Below, one piece after another: positions 46,797 to 55,256 of a stretch of DNA of 64,000 nt. Position numbers and translations under genes: made by a program. Numbering within the stretch: position 1 is the stretch's first letter; each line of letters opens with the position of its first letter. This DNA is from CAYLUN01 sp964386865 (GTDB lineage Bacteria; Verrucomicrobiota; Kiritimatiellia; RFP12; UBA1067). Under the pieces are notes generated by a model. The model had not been told where the DNA came from. It saw only the letters and a program-made list of their open reading frames with translations, and made no database searches. The stretch is taken from contig CAYLUN010000017.1 of assembly GCA_964386865.1 (NCBI GenBank), forward strand, positions 1-64,000, written 5' to 3'.

Positions 46797-49027
46797 GCGT
46801 TCAGCCTCTTTCCTGCCACATGCAATAGTCCCACCCCGCCCGCCACCAGCGCCGCCACAGCGGCCAGCCAGACAGCCGATCGCAGCGGCGCCGCCTGAAA
46901 CGTCGCCGCCTGATAGAAGGCCGTGGCGACCAGCCACGCCAGCGCGCTTTGATACATGATTGAAAAGCCCATCCAGCGCCACCCCGCCTCTCGCCCGAGC
47001 ACGACCAGCGCCGCCACGCACGGCGAGTAGATCAGCACGAACAGCAGGTAGGCGAAGGCCTCCGCGCGCCCGCCGAAATTGCGCCGCATGGCCTCCAGCA
47101 GGCCCTTTCCGTAGGCCCCTTCATCGTGAGAGGCCTTGACCCAGCCGTAGCCCTCGGCCATTCCCCTGGCCGCCGCGCGCAGCTCCGAAGGCAGATCGAA
47201 CGCCCCCGCCGTACGCGGGGGCGAGCCCGGCTGGTCGGCCTGCGAATACAGCACTTCCAGCGTGCCGACGATCGCCTCCTTGGCCAGCAGGCCGGTCAGC
47301 AATCCCGCCGCCGCCGGCCAGTTATCCTCCCCCACCCCCATCGGCCGCAGCGCCAGCGTCATGGCCCGGCCCACCGCCGAACGCCGGGCGTCCGCCTCCC
47401 GATGCCCCGCGCTGGCCGCCTCGAAAAGCCCGTTCGCCAGGCTCAGCACCACCGCGATCAGCAGGATCGTCTTGCCCGCCCGCACCACGAAGCTTTTGAG
47501 ATTGTGCCACACATGTTCGAGGCAGCCCCGCAGCGCGGGAACATGGTAAGGCGGCAGCTCCATCACGAAGGCCGAGGCCTCGCCCTTGAACAGCGTCCGG
47601 TGCAGCACGAGCCCGGACACGATCGCCAGGCTCGCCCCGATGAGATAGAGCGCGAAGATCACCGCGTTGCCGTTCTGCGGAAAGAACGCCATTGCGAAGA
47701 TCGCGTAGACCGGCATGCGCGCCCCGCACGACATAAACGGTGCGATCAGCATGGTCAGCAGCCGGTCGCGCCGCTGCTCCAGCGTGCGCGTAGCCATCAG
47801 CGCGGGCACCGTGCAGCCGAACCCCACCAGCAGCGGGATGAACGCCTTGCCAGGCAGCCCGATCTTCGTGAGGAAGTGGTCCATAATGAACGCCGCGCGC
47901 GCCATGTACCCCGACTCCTCCAGCAGGCTCAGGCAGAAGAAGATCATGAAGATCGGCGGCGCGAAAGTCGCCACGGTCGTCAGGCCCGCCCCCACGCCGT
48001 CCGCCAGAACGGAGGTCACCAGTTCCGGCGCGCCCGCCGCCGCCAGCCACGCGCGCGGGCCGTGCACGAGCAGCGCGCCCAGCACGCCGTCGATCAGGTC
48101 CACCAGCGGCTGCGTCAGACGCACCGTCAGCCAGAACACCCCGTACATCACCACGAGGAAAGCCGGTATGCCCACCGGGCGGCTCAGCAGAATGCGGTCG
48201 ATCCCGTCCGACAGGCGGCGTCGCACCTCCAGGCGACGCTGCACGACATCGCGGGCCAGGCCGCGTATAAAGCCGAGCCGCGCGTCCATCACCGTCACGT
48301 CCGGCTTCTGCCCGGTATGCCGCGCGATCCGCGCGTTCTCCTCGGCCACGACCTCGTCGAACAGGCCTTTCGTCAGCTCGCGGGCGAAGGGATCCTGCTC
48401 CAGCAGCTTGATGGCCAGCCAGCGCGAGTCCACGCCCGCGTCGTCCGCCAGCACGATCAGGCACACTTGGAGTCGCTGGACTGATTGCTCGGCGTCGCCG
48501 TACAGAACACGCGCCTTGGGCAGAGCCCGCCCCTCCGCCACCACCCGAACGGCCTCCTTCAGGGCCTCGCCGCCCTCGCCGCGCGACGCGACCATCGGCA
48601 CAACCGGACAGCCGAGGTGCTTGGCCAGGTGGTCGGGGTCGACCTTGAGCCCGTGCCGCTCCGCGACGTCCATCTGGTTCAGGGCCACCACCAGCGGCAG
48701 GCGCATATCGATCAGCTGCGCCGTCAGGTACAGGCTGCGCTCCAGATTCGACGCGTCCACGATGTTGATCACCACGTCCGGCTTGTTGCGAATCAGAAAA
48801 TCGCGGGCGACGCGTTCGTCGTCGGTGTAAGGAGAAAAGGAGTAGATGCCGGGCAGGTCGGTGACCTGTATCGCCCGCCCTTTGAACACCAGCTCTCGCT
48901 GGGCGCTGTCCACGGTTACCCCGGTCCAGTTGCCCGTGCGCTCGTGGGCGCCGGTCAGCAGGTTGAACAGCGTCGTCTTGCCGGTGTTCGGGTTGCCCAC
49001 CAGCGCAATCTGGAGCGCACCGCTCAA
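46793..49027 (-). CDS. feoB: Ferrous iron transport protein B
   Basis: 744 residues; GTPase domain at the N-terminus with G1 LVGNPNTGKTTLFNLLTGAH, G3 DLPG and G4 NQMD. A membrane domain with two Gate repeats follows (LLVGFGCTVPALMATRTLEQ; ELPPYHVPAL; GLLAKEAIVGTLEVLYSQ). It imports Fe(II) into the cytosol. The start appears to be TTG 49027 (LSGALQIALVGNPNTGKT) with GGAG nine bases before; no ATG or GTG in frame fits the family start. No FeoC is present. Confidence 0.96.
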   Translation of the reverse strand: MSGALQIALVGNPNTGKTTLFNLLTGAHERTGNWTGVTVDSAQRELVFKGRAIQVTDLPGIYSFSPYTDDERVARDFLIRNKPDVVINIVDASNLERSLYLTAQLIDMRLPLVVALNQMDVAERHGLKVDPDHLAKHLGCPVVPMVASRGEGGEALKEAVRVVAEGRALPKARVLYGDAEQSVQRLQVCLIVLADDAGVDSRWLAIKLLEQDPFARELTKGLFDEVVAEENARIARHTGQKPDVTVMDARLGFIRGLARDVVQRRLEVRRRLSDGIDRILLSRPVGIPAFLVVMYGVFWLTVRLTQPLVDLIDGVLGALLVHGPRAWLAAAGAPELVTSVLADGVGAGLTTVATFAPPIFMIFFCLSLLEESGYMARAAFIMDHFLTKIGLPGKAFIPLLVGFGCTVPALMATRTLEQRRDRLLTMLIAPFMSCGARMPVYAIFAMAFFPQNGNAVIFALYLIGASLAIVSGLVLHRTLFKGEASAFVMELPPYHVPALRGCLEHVWHNLKSFVVRAGKTILLIAVVLSLANGLFEAASAGHREADARRSAVGRAMTLALRPMGVGEDNWPAAAGLLTGLLAKEAIVGTLEVLYSQADQPGSPPRTAGAFDLPSELRAAARGMAEGYGWVKASHDEGAYGKGLLEAMRRNFGGRAEAFAYLLFVLIYSPCVAALVVLGREAGWRWMGFSIMYQSALAWLVATAFYQAATFQAAPLRSAVWLAAVAALVAGGVGLLHVAGKRLNA

Positions 49028-49154
49028 GCCCCGAAACTCCGCAGCCGATTGTTAGCCGTGGAAAACATAGTCGCAGAGTATAGGACACCCCCCGCCCGCA
49101 AACAAGCGAAATCCCTTCACCCAGGCCGTCAGGCATGCCATAATCTCTCACGAG

Positions 49155-49424
49155 ATGCCGTTCGAGACCTCACAGACCCCGTTTCAGAGCGCCCCCCTTG
49201 GCCTGCCGCCCGACACGCTGGCGAAAGCCCGCGCAGACATGGAGAAGCTCGCCTCCATGACCATGCCCTTCGGCAAGTGCAAAGGACGGCGCGTCATCGA
49301 GCTGCCGGAAGAGTACCTGCTCTGGTTCAGGCAGAAAGGGTTCCCGCGCGGCGAGCTCGGGCGCATCATGCAGCTTGCCCTCGAGCTGAAGATCAACGGC
49401 CTCGAAGGCCTGATTCCGGGCTGA
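49155..49424 (+). CDS. DUF3820-family protein
   Basis: 89 residues. Core TMPFGKCKGRRVIELPEEYL, then LWFRQKGFPRGELGRIMQLA, is the DUF3820 signature (putative quorum-sensing-regulated virulence factor in annotations, but biochemically uncharacterised). The N-terminal 30 residues are a helix-rich extension with no signal peptide. Single-gene unit divergent from feoB and convergent with the nitroreductase gene. Confidence 0.85.
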   Translation: MPFETSQTPFQSAPLGLPPDTLAKARADMEKLASMTMPFGKCKGRRVIELPEEYLLWFRQKGFPRGELGRIMQLALELKINGLEGLIPG

Positions 49425-49437
49425 CGCCGCTTGCGCG

Positions 49438-50040
49438 TCAGAACCGGTTCTCGATCACGACTTCGCTCGCGGGCATCTGGCTGGGGCGCCCCCACGCCGC
49501 CTGCGTCGGCTTGCCGACCACCACGAACATCGCAACCGCATGGTCAGGCGGAAGGTTGATCAGCCGGCCGACCGCGTCGTAGTCGAACCCGTCCATCGGG
49601 CAGGTCTCATAGCCCATCTCGTGGGCCGCCAGCATGAGCGTCTGGGCCGCCAGGCCGCACGAACGCATGCCTTCGTCGCGCTGCACCTGCTCGCGGCCCC
49701 GGTAGTACTGGTCGATCGCGGGAACCAGGTAGTCTTGCACCGGCTGCGGCGCGTTCGCCCAATAGCGCGCAGGGCTTTTCTCCCACGCCTTGAGGTCGGC
49801 GCACAGGACGATCAGCAGCGACGCGTCGGTCACCTGCGCCTGGTCCCACGCCACGTCCCGGATCTGCTTGCGCAGCTCAGGGTCGCGGACCAGCACGAAG
49901 CGCCAGTTCTGGATGTTGAACGCCGTCGGCGCCAGCCGCGCCAGCCCCAGCAGGTTCTCGATCTCCGCCTCGGTCATGCGGTGGTTCGGGTCGTAGTGCT
50001 TCACGGCCCGCCGCGCCTCAATCGCTTGTGCTACGTTCAT
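49438..50040 (-). CDS. Nitroreductase-family flavoprotein
   Basis: 200 residues. FMN-binding pattern: AIEARRAVKHYDPNHRMTEA, LARLAPTAFNIQNWRFVLVR, and GLAAQTLMLAAHEMGYETCP with MDGFDYDAVGRLINLP. This is a dimeric NAD(P)H-dependent reductase of the oxygen-insensitive nitroreductase class. The natural substrate is unknown. It starts 15 bp after the upstream propeller gene, so co-transcription with it is likely. Confidence 0.92.
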   Translation of the reverse strand: MNVAQAIEARRAVKHYDPNHRMTEAEIENLLGLARLAPTAFNIQNWRFVLVRDPELRKQIRDVAWDQAQVTDASLLIVLCADLKAWEKSPARYWANAPQPVQDYLVPAIDQYYRGREQVQRDEGMRSCGLAAQTLMLAAHEMGYETCPMDGFDYDAVGRLINLPPDHAVAMFVVVGKPTQAAWGRPSQMPASEVVIENRF

Positions 50041-50055
50041 GATAGCTCCTTTTTG

Positions 50056-52251
50056 TCACTTCACTTCGCCGGTGAAGGCCGCGTTACCAGCCGTTCCCAG
50101 CCACAGCCTCTCCGTCGCGAACGGATCGGTCGCGATCCACGACACGCCTTTGCATGTCAGCGACTCGTTCGTCAGCGACCGCCACGTCGCGCCGCCGTCC
50201 GCGCTTGCGATCACCCCGCCGCCTGTCGAGCGGTCGTGGTACGGATGGTCGTGCAGGCTCGCATACACGCGGTCTGCGTCGCGCGGGTCGATCGCCAGGG
50301 CCTCGCAGAAGCGGTTGGTGTAGACCTGCCGCCACCCTGCGCCGCCGTCATCGCTGCGGAACACGCCGCCCGTCATGAACGACGGGCCTACCATCGCGCT
50401 GCGGGTCGTAGTATACACGCGCCCGCCCTTGGCCACAAGCTGCCGCACCTCGGCCAGCCTCACGTCCGGCCCGCTCACCCGCCGCCACGCCCCGCAGCCG
50501 TCGTCGCTGCGGTACACCGCGCCCGGCTCGCCGTTCGCGCTCGACACGCCCGCGTAGAACACGTGGGCGCTGTCGGCGTCCCTCGCCAGGCAGCTGACGC
50601 GCGCGGCGGGCAGACCGGCATTGCAGGCCTGCCATGTGGTGCCGCCGTCCGCGCTCGCGAAGACGCCCGCGCCCTCCGCCACATAGGCCAGCGCGTGTTT
50701 CCGCGCAGGGTTGTCCTTCAGCGGCAGCCGGCTGGTCAGGCAGCGCGGACGCGCGTCAGGCATCCCGGAGCCCGCCCTGTTGAGCGGCGTCCACGTCGCT
50801 CCGCCGTCGCGGCTCTCGGCGATCAAGCCCCTGTTTGACCCCCACTGGCCGAACCCCGCCCATACGTGCGCGTCATCGTCTTCCGCGAACGCCACGGTGA
50901 AGCACGAGTTCTCGTAGGCGTCTGGGATTCCAGTCATGCACCGCCGGAAGGTCGCGCCCGCGTCATCGCTGGCCAGCAAGCCGACGTCATAGAAGCCGAA
51001 GAGCACGCGCCCCTTCACGCGCGGATGCGGGAAGACGCCGTGCAGGCACGTCACCTCCAGCCCGCTGCCGCCGATCCGCCCGTCCGCGCGCTCCTGCGTA
51101 TAGCGCTGCTGCCACGTGGCCCCGCCGTCGGCGGTTTTGTAAATGTAGCCCGAGGTGCCGAAGTAGAGCGTGTTGGGACTTCTCGGCGACAGCGTGAGGC
51201 AGGTCACGCTCGGCCCCCACATGTCGATCCACGCGTGCCGCGCGTTTCCCTTATCCCCGAACGTGAACGCGCGCGCCCAGCTCTGCCCGCCGTCCGTCGT
51301 CTTGTAGACTGTCGCGTCCCACCACGTCGCCCCTCCCGCGTAAGCCACGTCGGGGTTCTGCGGGTGAACCGCCAGCGCGTCCACCCACGCGCACAGCATG
51401 TCGCTCGTGCCCGCCTTGCCGGCCGCCTGGCGCAGGCCGCTCACGCGCGGCCGCCACGTGCGGCCGCCGTCGTCGGAGCGGTACACGCCCGCCTGCCAAG
51501 GCGTCTCGCCCGCCTCGCCCCTGAGCGACACGTAGACCACCTGCGGAGCGGAGGGCGACTGCGCCAGCCGCCGCGCGCGCCGGTGCGCCGGCAGCCCGTC
51601 GCTCGACAGCGCCCACGTCTCGCCGCCGTCCGCGCTCGCGAACACCCCTTTCGGCGTGGCGATCAGCATGCGGCGCGGTTCCTGCGGGTGAAGCGCCAGA
51701 TCGCTGATGACCAGATCCGGCGCGAGCTGGCCGGGCCGCACGAGCTGCCGCCACGACGCGCCGCCGTTCTCGGACTTGTAGATTGCGCCTTGCCCGCCGC
51801 GCCCCTCGCGCGGCTGGCCGATCGCGGCGTAGACGGTCTCGGGGGCTCGCGGATCGACCACCACCTTGCTGACCATCGCGGAGTAGGCGTAATCCTGGAT
51901 TGGCGGGAAGCCTTCGCGCAGCCAGCGCCAGGTCAGCCCGCCGTCCACGCTCTTGTAAACGCCTCCCTTGCAGCCCGCGTAAAGCGTCTTGGGGTCGGCC
52001 GGATGCTCGGCCAGCGACTCAACGAAGTAGTCCTCGAGGCCCGCGTTGCGGGTCGCATACGTCTTCCCGCCGTCGTCCGACCGGTAGAAGCCGCCCACGT
52101 CGCACCCCGCGTAAAACACGTCGTCCCCGTGCCGGCTGGCCAGCACCGACTGGATCCAGCCGCCGCCGCCCGGCCCGACGTTCTTCCATGCGACCCCGTC
52201 CTCCGCGAGCGCCGCCCCCGCCCACAACATAAGCCCGATTGCCTTGACCAT
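50056..52251 (-). CDS. Secreted sialidase/GH74-like beta-propeller protein
   Basis: 731 residues from ATG 52251. Signal peptide MVKAIGLMLWAGAALA. It opens WKNVGPGGGGWIQSVLASRH like GH74 enzymes, and contains many BNR/Asp-box blades: SDDGGKTY, SVDGGLTW, SENGGASW, SADGGETW, SDDGGRTW, TTDGGQSW, TADGGATW, SRDGGATW and SADGGTTW. Two tandem seven-bladed propellers are expected, as in xyloglucanases. The GH74 catalytic aspartates cannot be placed with certainty, so a non-enzymatic sortilin-like protein is possible. Confidence 0.8.
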   Translation of the reverse strand: MVKAIGLMLWAGAALAEDGVAWKNVGPGGGGWIQSVLASRHGDDVFYAGCDVGGFYRSDDGGKTYATRNAGLEDYFVESLAEHPADPKTLYAGCKGGVYKSVDGGLTWRWLREGFPPIQDYAYSAMVSKVVVDPRAPETVYAAIGQPREGRGGQGAIYKSENGGASWRQLVRPGQLAPDLVISDLALHPQEPRRMLIATPKGVFASADGGETWALSSDGLPAHRRARRLAQSPSAPQVVYVSLRGEAGETPWQAGVYRSDDGGRTWRPRVSGLRQAAGKAGTSDMLCAWVDALAVHPQNPDVAYAGGATWWDATVYKTTDGGQSWARAFTFGDKGNARHAWIDMWGPSVTCLTLSPRSPNTLYFGTSGYIYKTADGGATWQQRYTQERADGRIGGSGLEVTCLHGVFPHPRVKGRVLFGFYDVGLLASDDAGATFRRCMTGIPDAYENSCFTVAFAEDDDAHVWAGFGQWGSNRGLIAESRDGGATWTPLNRAGSGMPDARPRCLTSRLPLKDNPARKHALAYVAEGAGVFASADGGTTWQACNAGLPAARVSCLARDADSAHVFYAGVSSANGEPGAVYRSDDGCGAWRRVSGPDVRLAEVRQLVAKGGRVYTTTRSAMVGPSFMTGGVFRSDDGGAGWRQVYTNRFCEALAIDPRDADRVYASLHDHPYHDRSTGGGVIASADGGATWRSLTNESLTCKGVSWIATDPFATERLWLGTAGNAAFTGEVK

Positions 52252-52313
52252 CAAACGCCCCCCTCGTCTAATTGAGACAAAACCGGCTTGATTTGTCCAT
52301 TAGAATGTGAAAT

Positions 52314-52336
52314 TGTTCACCTCAATCGATTGAACA
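52314..52336. promoter_or_regulatory. Dyad TGTTCA-N11-TGAACA in the divergent promoter region
   Basis: Perfect 6-base inverted arms (52314-52319 and 52331-52336) lie between the divergent propeller and Na/Pi genes, about 75 bases before the latter. They could bind a dimeric regulator. Confidence 0.4.
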
Positions 52337-52412
52337 GCCGCCAGTGTGTCAGCCGTCCACTGAACGGGTGCATTCACCTCCACGCATGGAGGTTGTTTTG
52401 AGCGGAGGGGTT

Positions 52413-54044
52413 ATGATAGGGATTCTGCAGATTCTGGGGGGGTTAGCTCTTTTCATGTACGGCATCCGGCTGCTCAGCGCCGGCATGGAGAAGCTGGCGG
52501 GGGACAAGATACAGAAATGGCTGGGGCGAGTGACCGAGAGCCGCCTGCGGAGCGCCGGGTTTGGCGCCATGGCGACCGCATTCCTGCAGAGCAGCGGCCT
52601 GCTTATGGTCACCATGATCGGCTTGATCAACGCCAACCTGATGACGGTTCAGCAGTCCATCGGCATCATGCTGGGGCAGGAGATTGGAACGACGATCACC
52701 GCCCAAATCGTCGCCTATGATATCGGCGCTTCCCGGCTTCTGCTGGTGATTATTGGCTTTATCTTCCTTGAGTATTTCGAGCACCGCGACTGGAAGAAGT
52801 ACGGCGAGATCCTGATGGGGCTGGGGCTGATCTTCGTCGGAATGAGCTACATGTCGTCCGCCCTCGATCACCTTGTGAAGATCCCCACCTTTGCGAACCT
52901 GCTGGTGACGATGGGCCAGCGCCCCTTCGTGGGCATCATCGCGGGCCTGGTCGTAACCGCGATCACGCAGAGCAGCACGGCGGTGACCAGCATGGCGGTG
53001 GCCATGGGCATGAACCAGGCGATCACGCTCGAAGGCGCGATCGGGATCATTCTCGGGGCGAACATCGGCTCGTGCATCACCGGGTTTGCCGCTTCCCTGG
53101 GACAGTCCTGCACCGCCCGCCAAGCCTCGATCGCCCAGATCGTGATCAACGTGTTTGGCGTCGTGCTCTTTGTCCCCTTCATTGAGCAATACACCCACCT
53201 TGTCACCCTGACCTCGCACGAACTGCCGCGGCAGATCGCAAATGCGCACACGATCTTCAACGTGGTGGTGAGCGCGCTGCTTGTTCCGTTTGTCAACCAG
53301 ATCGCCCAGCTATCGGCGTGGCTGACTCCCGCGTCCCGAATCCCAGAGAAGACCAAGGCCACCGCCTTCATTGATGAAATGCAGTACAGCGTCCCCTCTG
53401 TGGCGCTGTGCGAAGCGGCCCGGGAGCTAACCCGGGTGGGGACTATCACCGCTCAGATGGTGCACGACAGCTGTGCGGCGCTGATCAACCTGAACACGAG
53501 CAACATCAAGAGCGTTCTCGCCCAAGAGAACGATCTGGTTGACCCGATCAGCAAAGATCTGGCGAGCTTCATCAACATGCTCATGAACAAGGATCTGACC
53601 CTTGCGCAACAGCAGCGCTGCTTCCAAATAAAGAACCTGCTCATCGACATCGAGCGCGTCGGGGATATGGCCGAGGACGTCGCCGAGTATGCGCTGGAGA
53701 GGATCGAGAACAAGTCGGTGTTCAGCGCTCCGGCGGTCGAGGATCTGGAGCGCCTTTGGAAGCATGCGCACCAGACCTATTTGTTGTCGATCGAGGCTTT
53801 CACAGAAGGCGACGCGGAGAAGGCTCGCCAAGTCTCCTGCCTGGAGAGCGAGTTTGACCGGCTGTACTGGCGGACCCGCCAGGCGCACATCCACCGCATT
53901 GAAGAAGGCGGCTGCCAACCCCAGGCTGACGTGATCTTTACGGAGACGCTGAGAATTCTGGAGCGCATTAGCGACCACGCAGACAACTTGGCCGTCAGCG
54001 TGGCGCGCTCTCAAGCGGAAGGCAAAGCCAAGAGAGCGTCTTAA
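52413..54044 (+). CDS. Na/Pi cotransporter family protein with PhoU-like tail
   Basis: About 543 residues from ATG 52413 (GGAGGGG upstream; longer starts in frame are possible). It has the two QSS motifs of the NptA/PNaS family, TAFLQSSGLLMVTMIGLINA and ITQSSTAVTSMAVAMGMN. GIMLGQEIGTTITAQIVAYD and LGANIGSCITGFAASLGQS are the matching repeats, as is usual. About nine membrane helices precede a PhoU-like helical domain (about 340-543) with SVALCEAARELTRVGTITAQ. It imports phosphate coupled to sodium. No other pho genes lie nearby. Confidence 0.92.
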   Translation: MIGILQILGGLALFMYGIRLLSAGMEKLAGDKIQKWLGRVTESRLRSAGFGAMATAFLQSSGLLMVTMIGLINANLMTVQQSIGIMLGQEIGTTITAQIVAYDIGASRLLLVIIGFIFLEYFEHRDWKKYGEILMGLGLIFVGMSYMSSALDHLVKIPTFANLLVTMGQRPFVGIIAGLVVTAITQSSTAVTSMAVAMGMNQAITLEGAIGIILGANIGSCITGFAASLGQSCTARQASIAQIVINVFGVVLFVPFIEQYTHLVTLTSHELPRQIANAHTIFNVVVSALLVPFVNQIAQLSAWLTPASRIPEKTKATAFIDEMQYSVPSVALCEAARELTRVGTITAQMVHDSCAALINLNTSNIKSVLAQENDLVDPISKDLASFINMLMNKDLTLAQQQRCFQIKNLLIDIERVGDMAEDVAEYALERIENKSVFSAPAVEDLERLWKHAHQTYLLSIEAFTEGDAEKARQVSCLESEFDRLYWRTRQAHIHRIEEGGCQPQADVIFTETLRILERISDHADNLAVSVARSQAEGKAKRAS

Positions 54045-54122
54045 GGCGCAAAGGGGCGCCCCGCTTCGAGAGCCGCGGCGGATCAGCCCGCGTGCTCCTC
54101 AGCCTTGACGCTGGGGCTTTCT

Positions 54123-55160
54123 TCACGCGCGCGGGTGGGCTTTGGCGTACTCCTCTTTCAGGCGCTCGATTGAGACGTGCGTGTAGATCTGCGTGGTGGA
54201 GAGGCTCGCGTGGCCCAGCATCTCTTGCACGCTCCTCAGGTCTGCGCCTGCGTCAAGCAGGTGCGTGGCGAAGCTGTGGCGAAGCTTGTGCGGCGTCAGC
54301 TCCTGAGACAGGCCCGCCGCCTTGAGCCAGACCTTCATCTGCCGCTCCATCGAGCGCGTGGTCAAGGGCCCGCCCTGGGCGTTGAGGAAGATGGGCGACG
54401 CCGAGCCGCCCGCGCCGGGCCACAGCAGCTCGGCGCGGGCGCGCAGCTCGCGCAGCGCCGCGCAGGCGGGCTCGCCGAGCACGCACAGGCGCTGCTTGCG
54501 GCCCTTGCCCTCCACGATCGTCGTGCCCTGCTCGAAGTTGATGCGGGCCCAGGTGAGCGCCGCGATCTCGCTGACGCGGCAGCCGGTGCTGTAGAGCACC
54601 TCGAACACAGCCGCGTCACGCCAGGCGACGTACTCGTCCGCCACCGAGACCGCCCCGCCCCGCCGCTCGCGCGCGGCCCGGAGCGCAGCCAGCGGCGCGG
54701 CCAAGAGCGCCTCGACCTCGCCGACGCTGAGCACGGTCGGCAGCCGGCGCCCAAGGCGCGGCCCGCGCAGGCCGGCGAAAGGGTTGACGGCGACGCCTTT
54801 CTCGCGCTCGAGGTAGCGGTAGAAGGCGCGCAGCGAGGCGAGCTTGCGCCGGGTCGTGGAGGGCGACCAGCCGGCGCGGTGGAAGGCGGCGAGAAAGGCG
54901 CGGGCTTGCTCGCGGTCTGGCCGCTCCCACGCGAAGGGCGGCCGCGTCTCCTCTGACGGCCAGACGTAGGCCGCGAGCTGGCCAAGATCCTGCACATACC
55001 CAGACACCGTGTGCTCGGAGGCGTTGCGCTCGGCCCGGAGGTAGCGCGCGAAACGGAAGACCGCCGGGTCGGCCGCCACCTCGCGCGAGGGCAGCGGCGC
55101 CGGCGGCGCGTCGCCGAACCGCACCTGCAGCGCATAAAGGCCGTCTTCGTCCCTTTCCAT
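54123..55160 (-). CDS. Tyrosine recombinase, XerC/XerD-like
   Basis: 345 residues from ATG 55160. N-terminal SAM-like core-binding domain (RYLRAERNASEHTVSGYVQD), catalytic domain with Arg in STGCRVSEIAAL, Lys in VEGKGRKQR, His-x-x-Arg in HKLRHSFATHLLDAG, His in LGHASLSTTQ and the nucleophile Tyr in IYTHVSIERL. About 40 residues longer at the N-terminus than E. coli XerD. It lies 96 bp downstream of topA on the same strand, in a topA-xer-dprA neighbourhood typical of chromosome maintenance, so it is probably the dif-site recombinase rather than a phage integrase. Confidence 0.9.
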   Translation of the reverse strand: MERDEDGLYALQVRFGDAPPAPLPSREVAADPAVFRFARYLRAERNASEHTVSGYVQDLGQLAAYVWPSEETRPPFAWERPDREQARAFLAAFHRAGWSPSTTRRKLASLRAFYRYLEREKGVAVNPFAGLRGPRLGRRLPTVLSVGEVEALLAAPLAALRAARERRGGAVSVADEYVAWRDAAVFEVLYSTGCRVSEIAALTWARINFEQGTTIVEGKGRKQRLCVLGEPACAALRELRARAELLWPGAGGSASPIFLNAQGGPLTTRSMERQMKVWLKAAGLSQELTPHKLRHSFATHLLDAGADLRSVQEMLGHASLSTTQIYTHVSIERLKEEYAKAHPRA

Positions 55161-55256
55161 GCCCAAGCGTCCTCTGGCAGGGGGCGGCGCCCCGCGCTGT
55201 CCGCGGCCGCCGACGGGGCGGCGTCCGGGGCCAGCGCTCACAGGCGGCGGCCTCTC

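Noticed and set aside
54123..55160. Phage or integron integrase
   Set aside because: Gene neighbours are topA and dprA, there is no att site or cassette structure, and length and motifs fit a XerC/D-type housekeeping recombinase.
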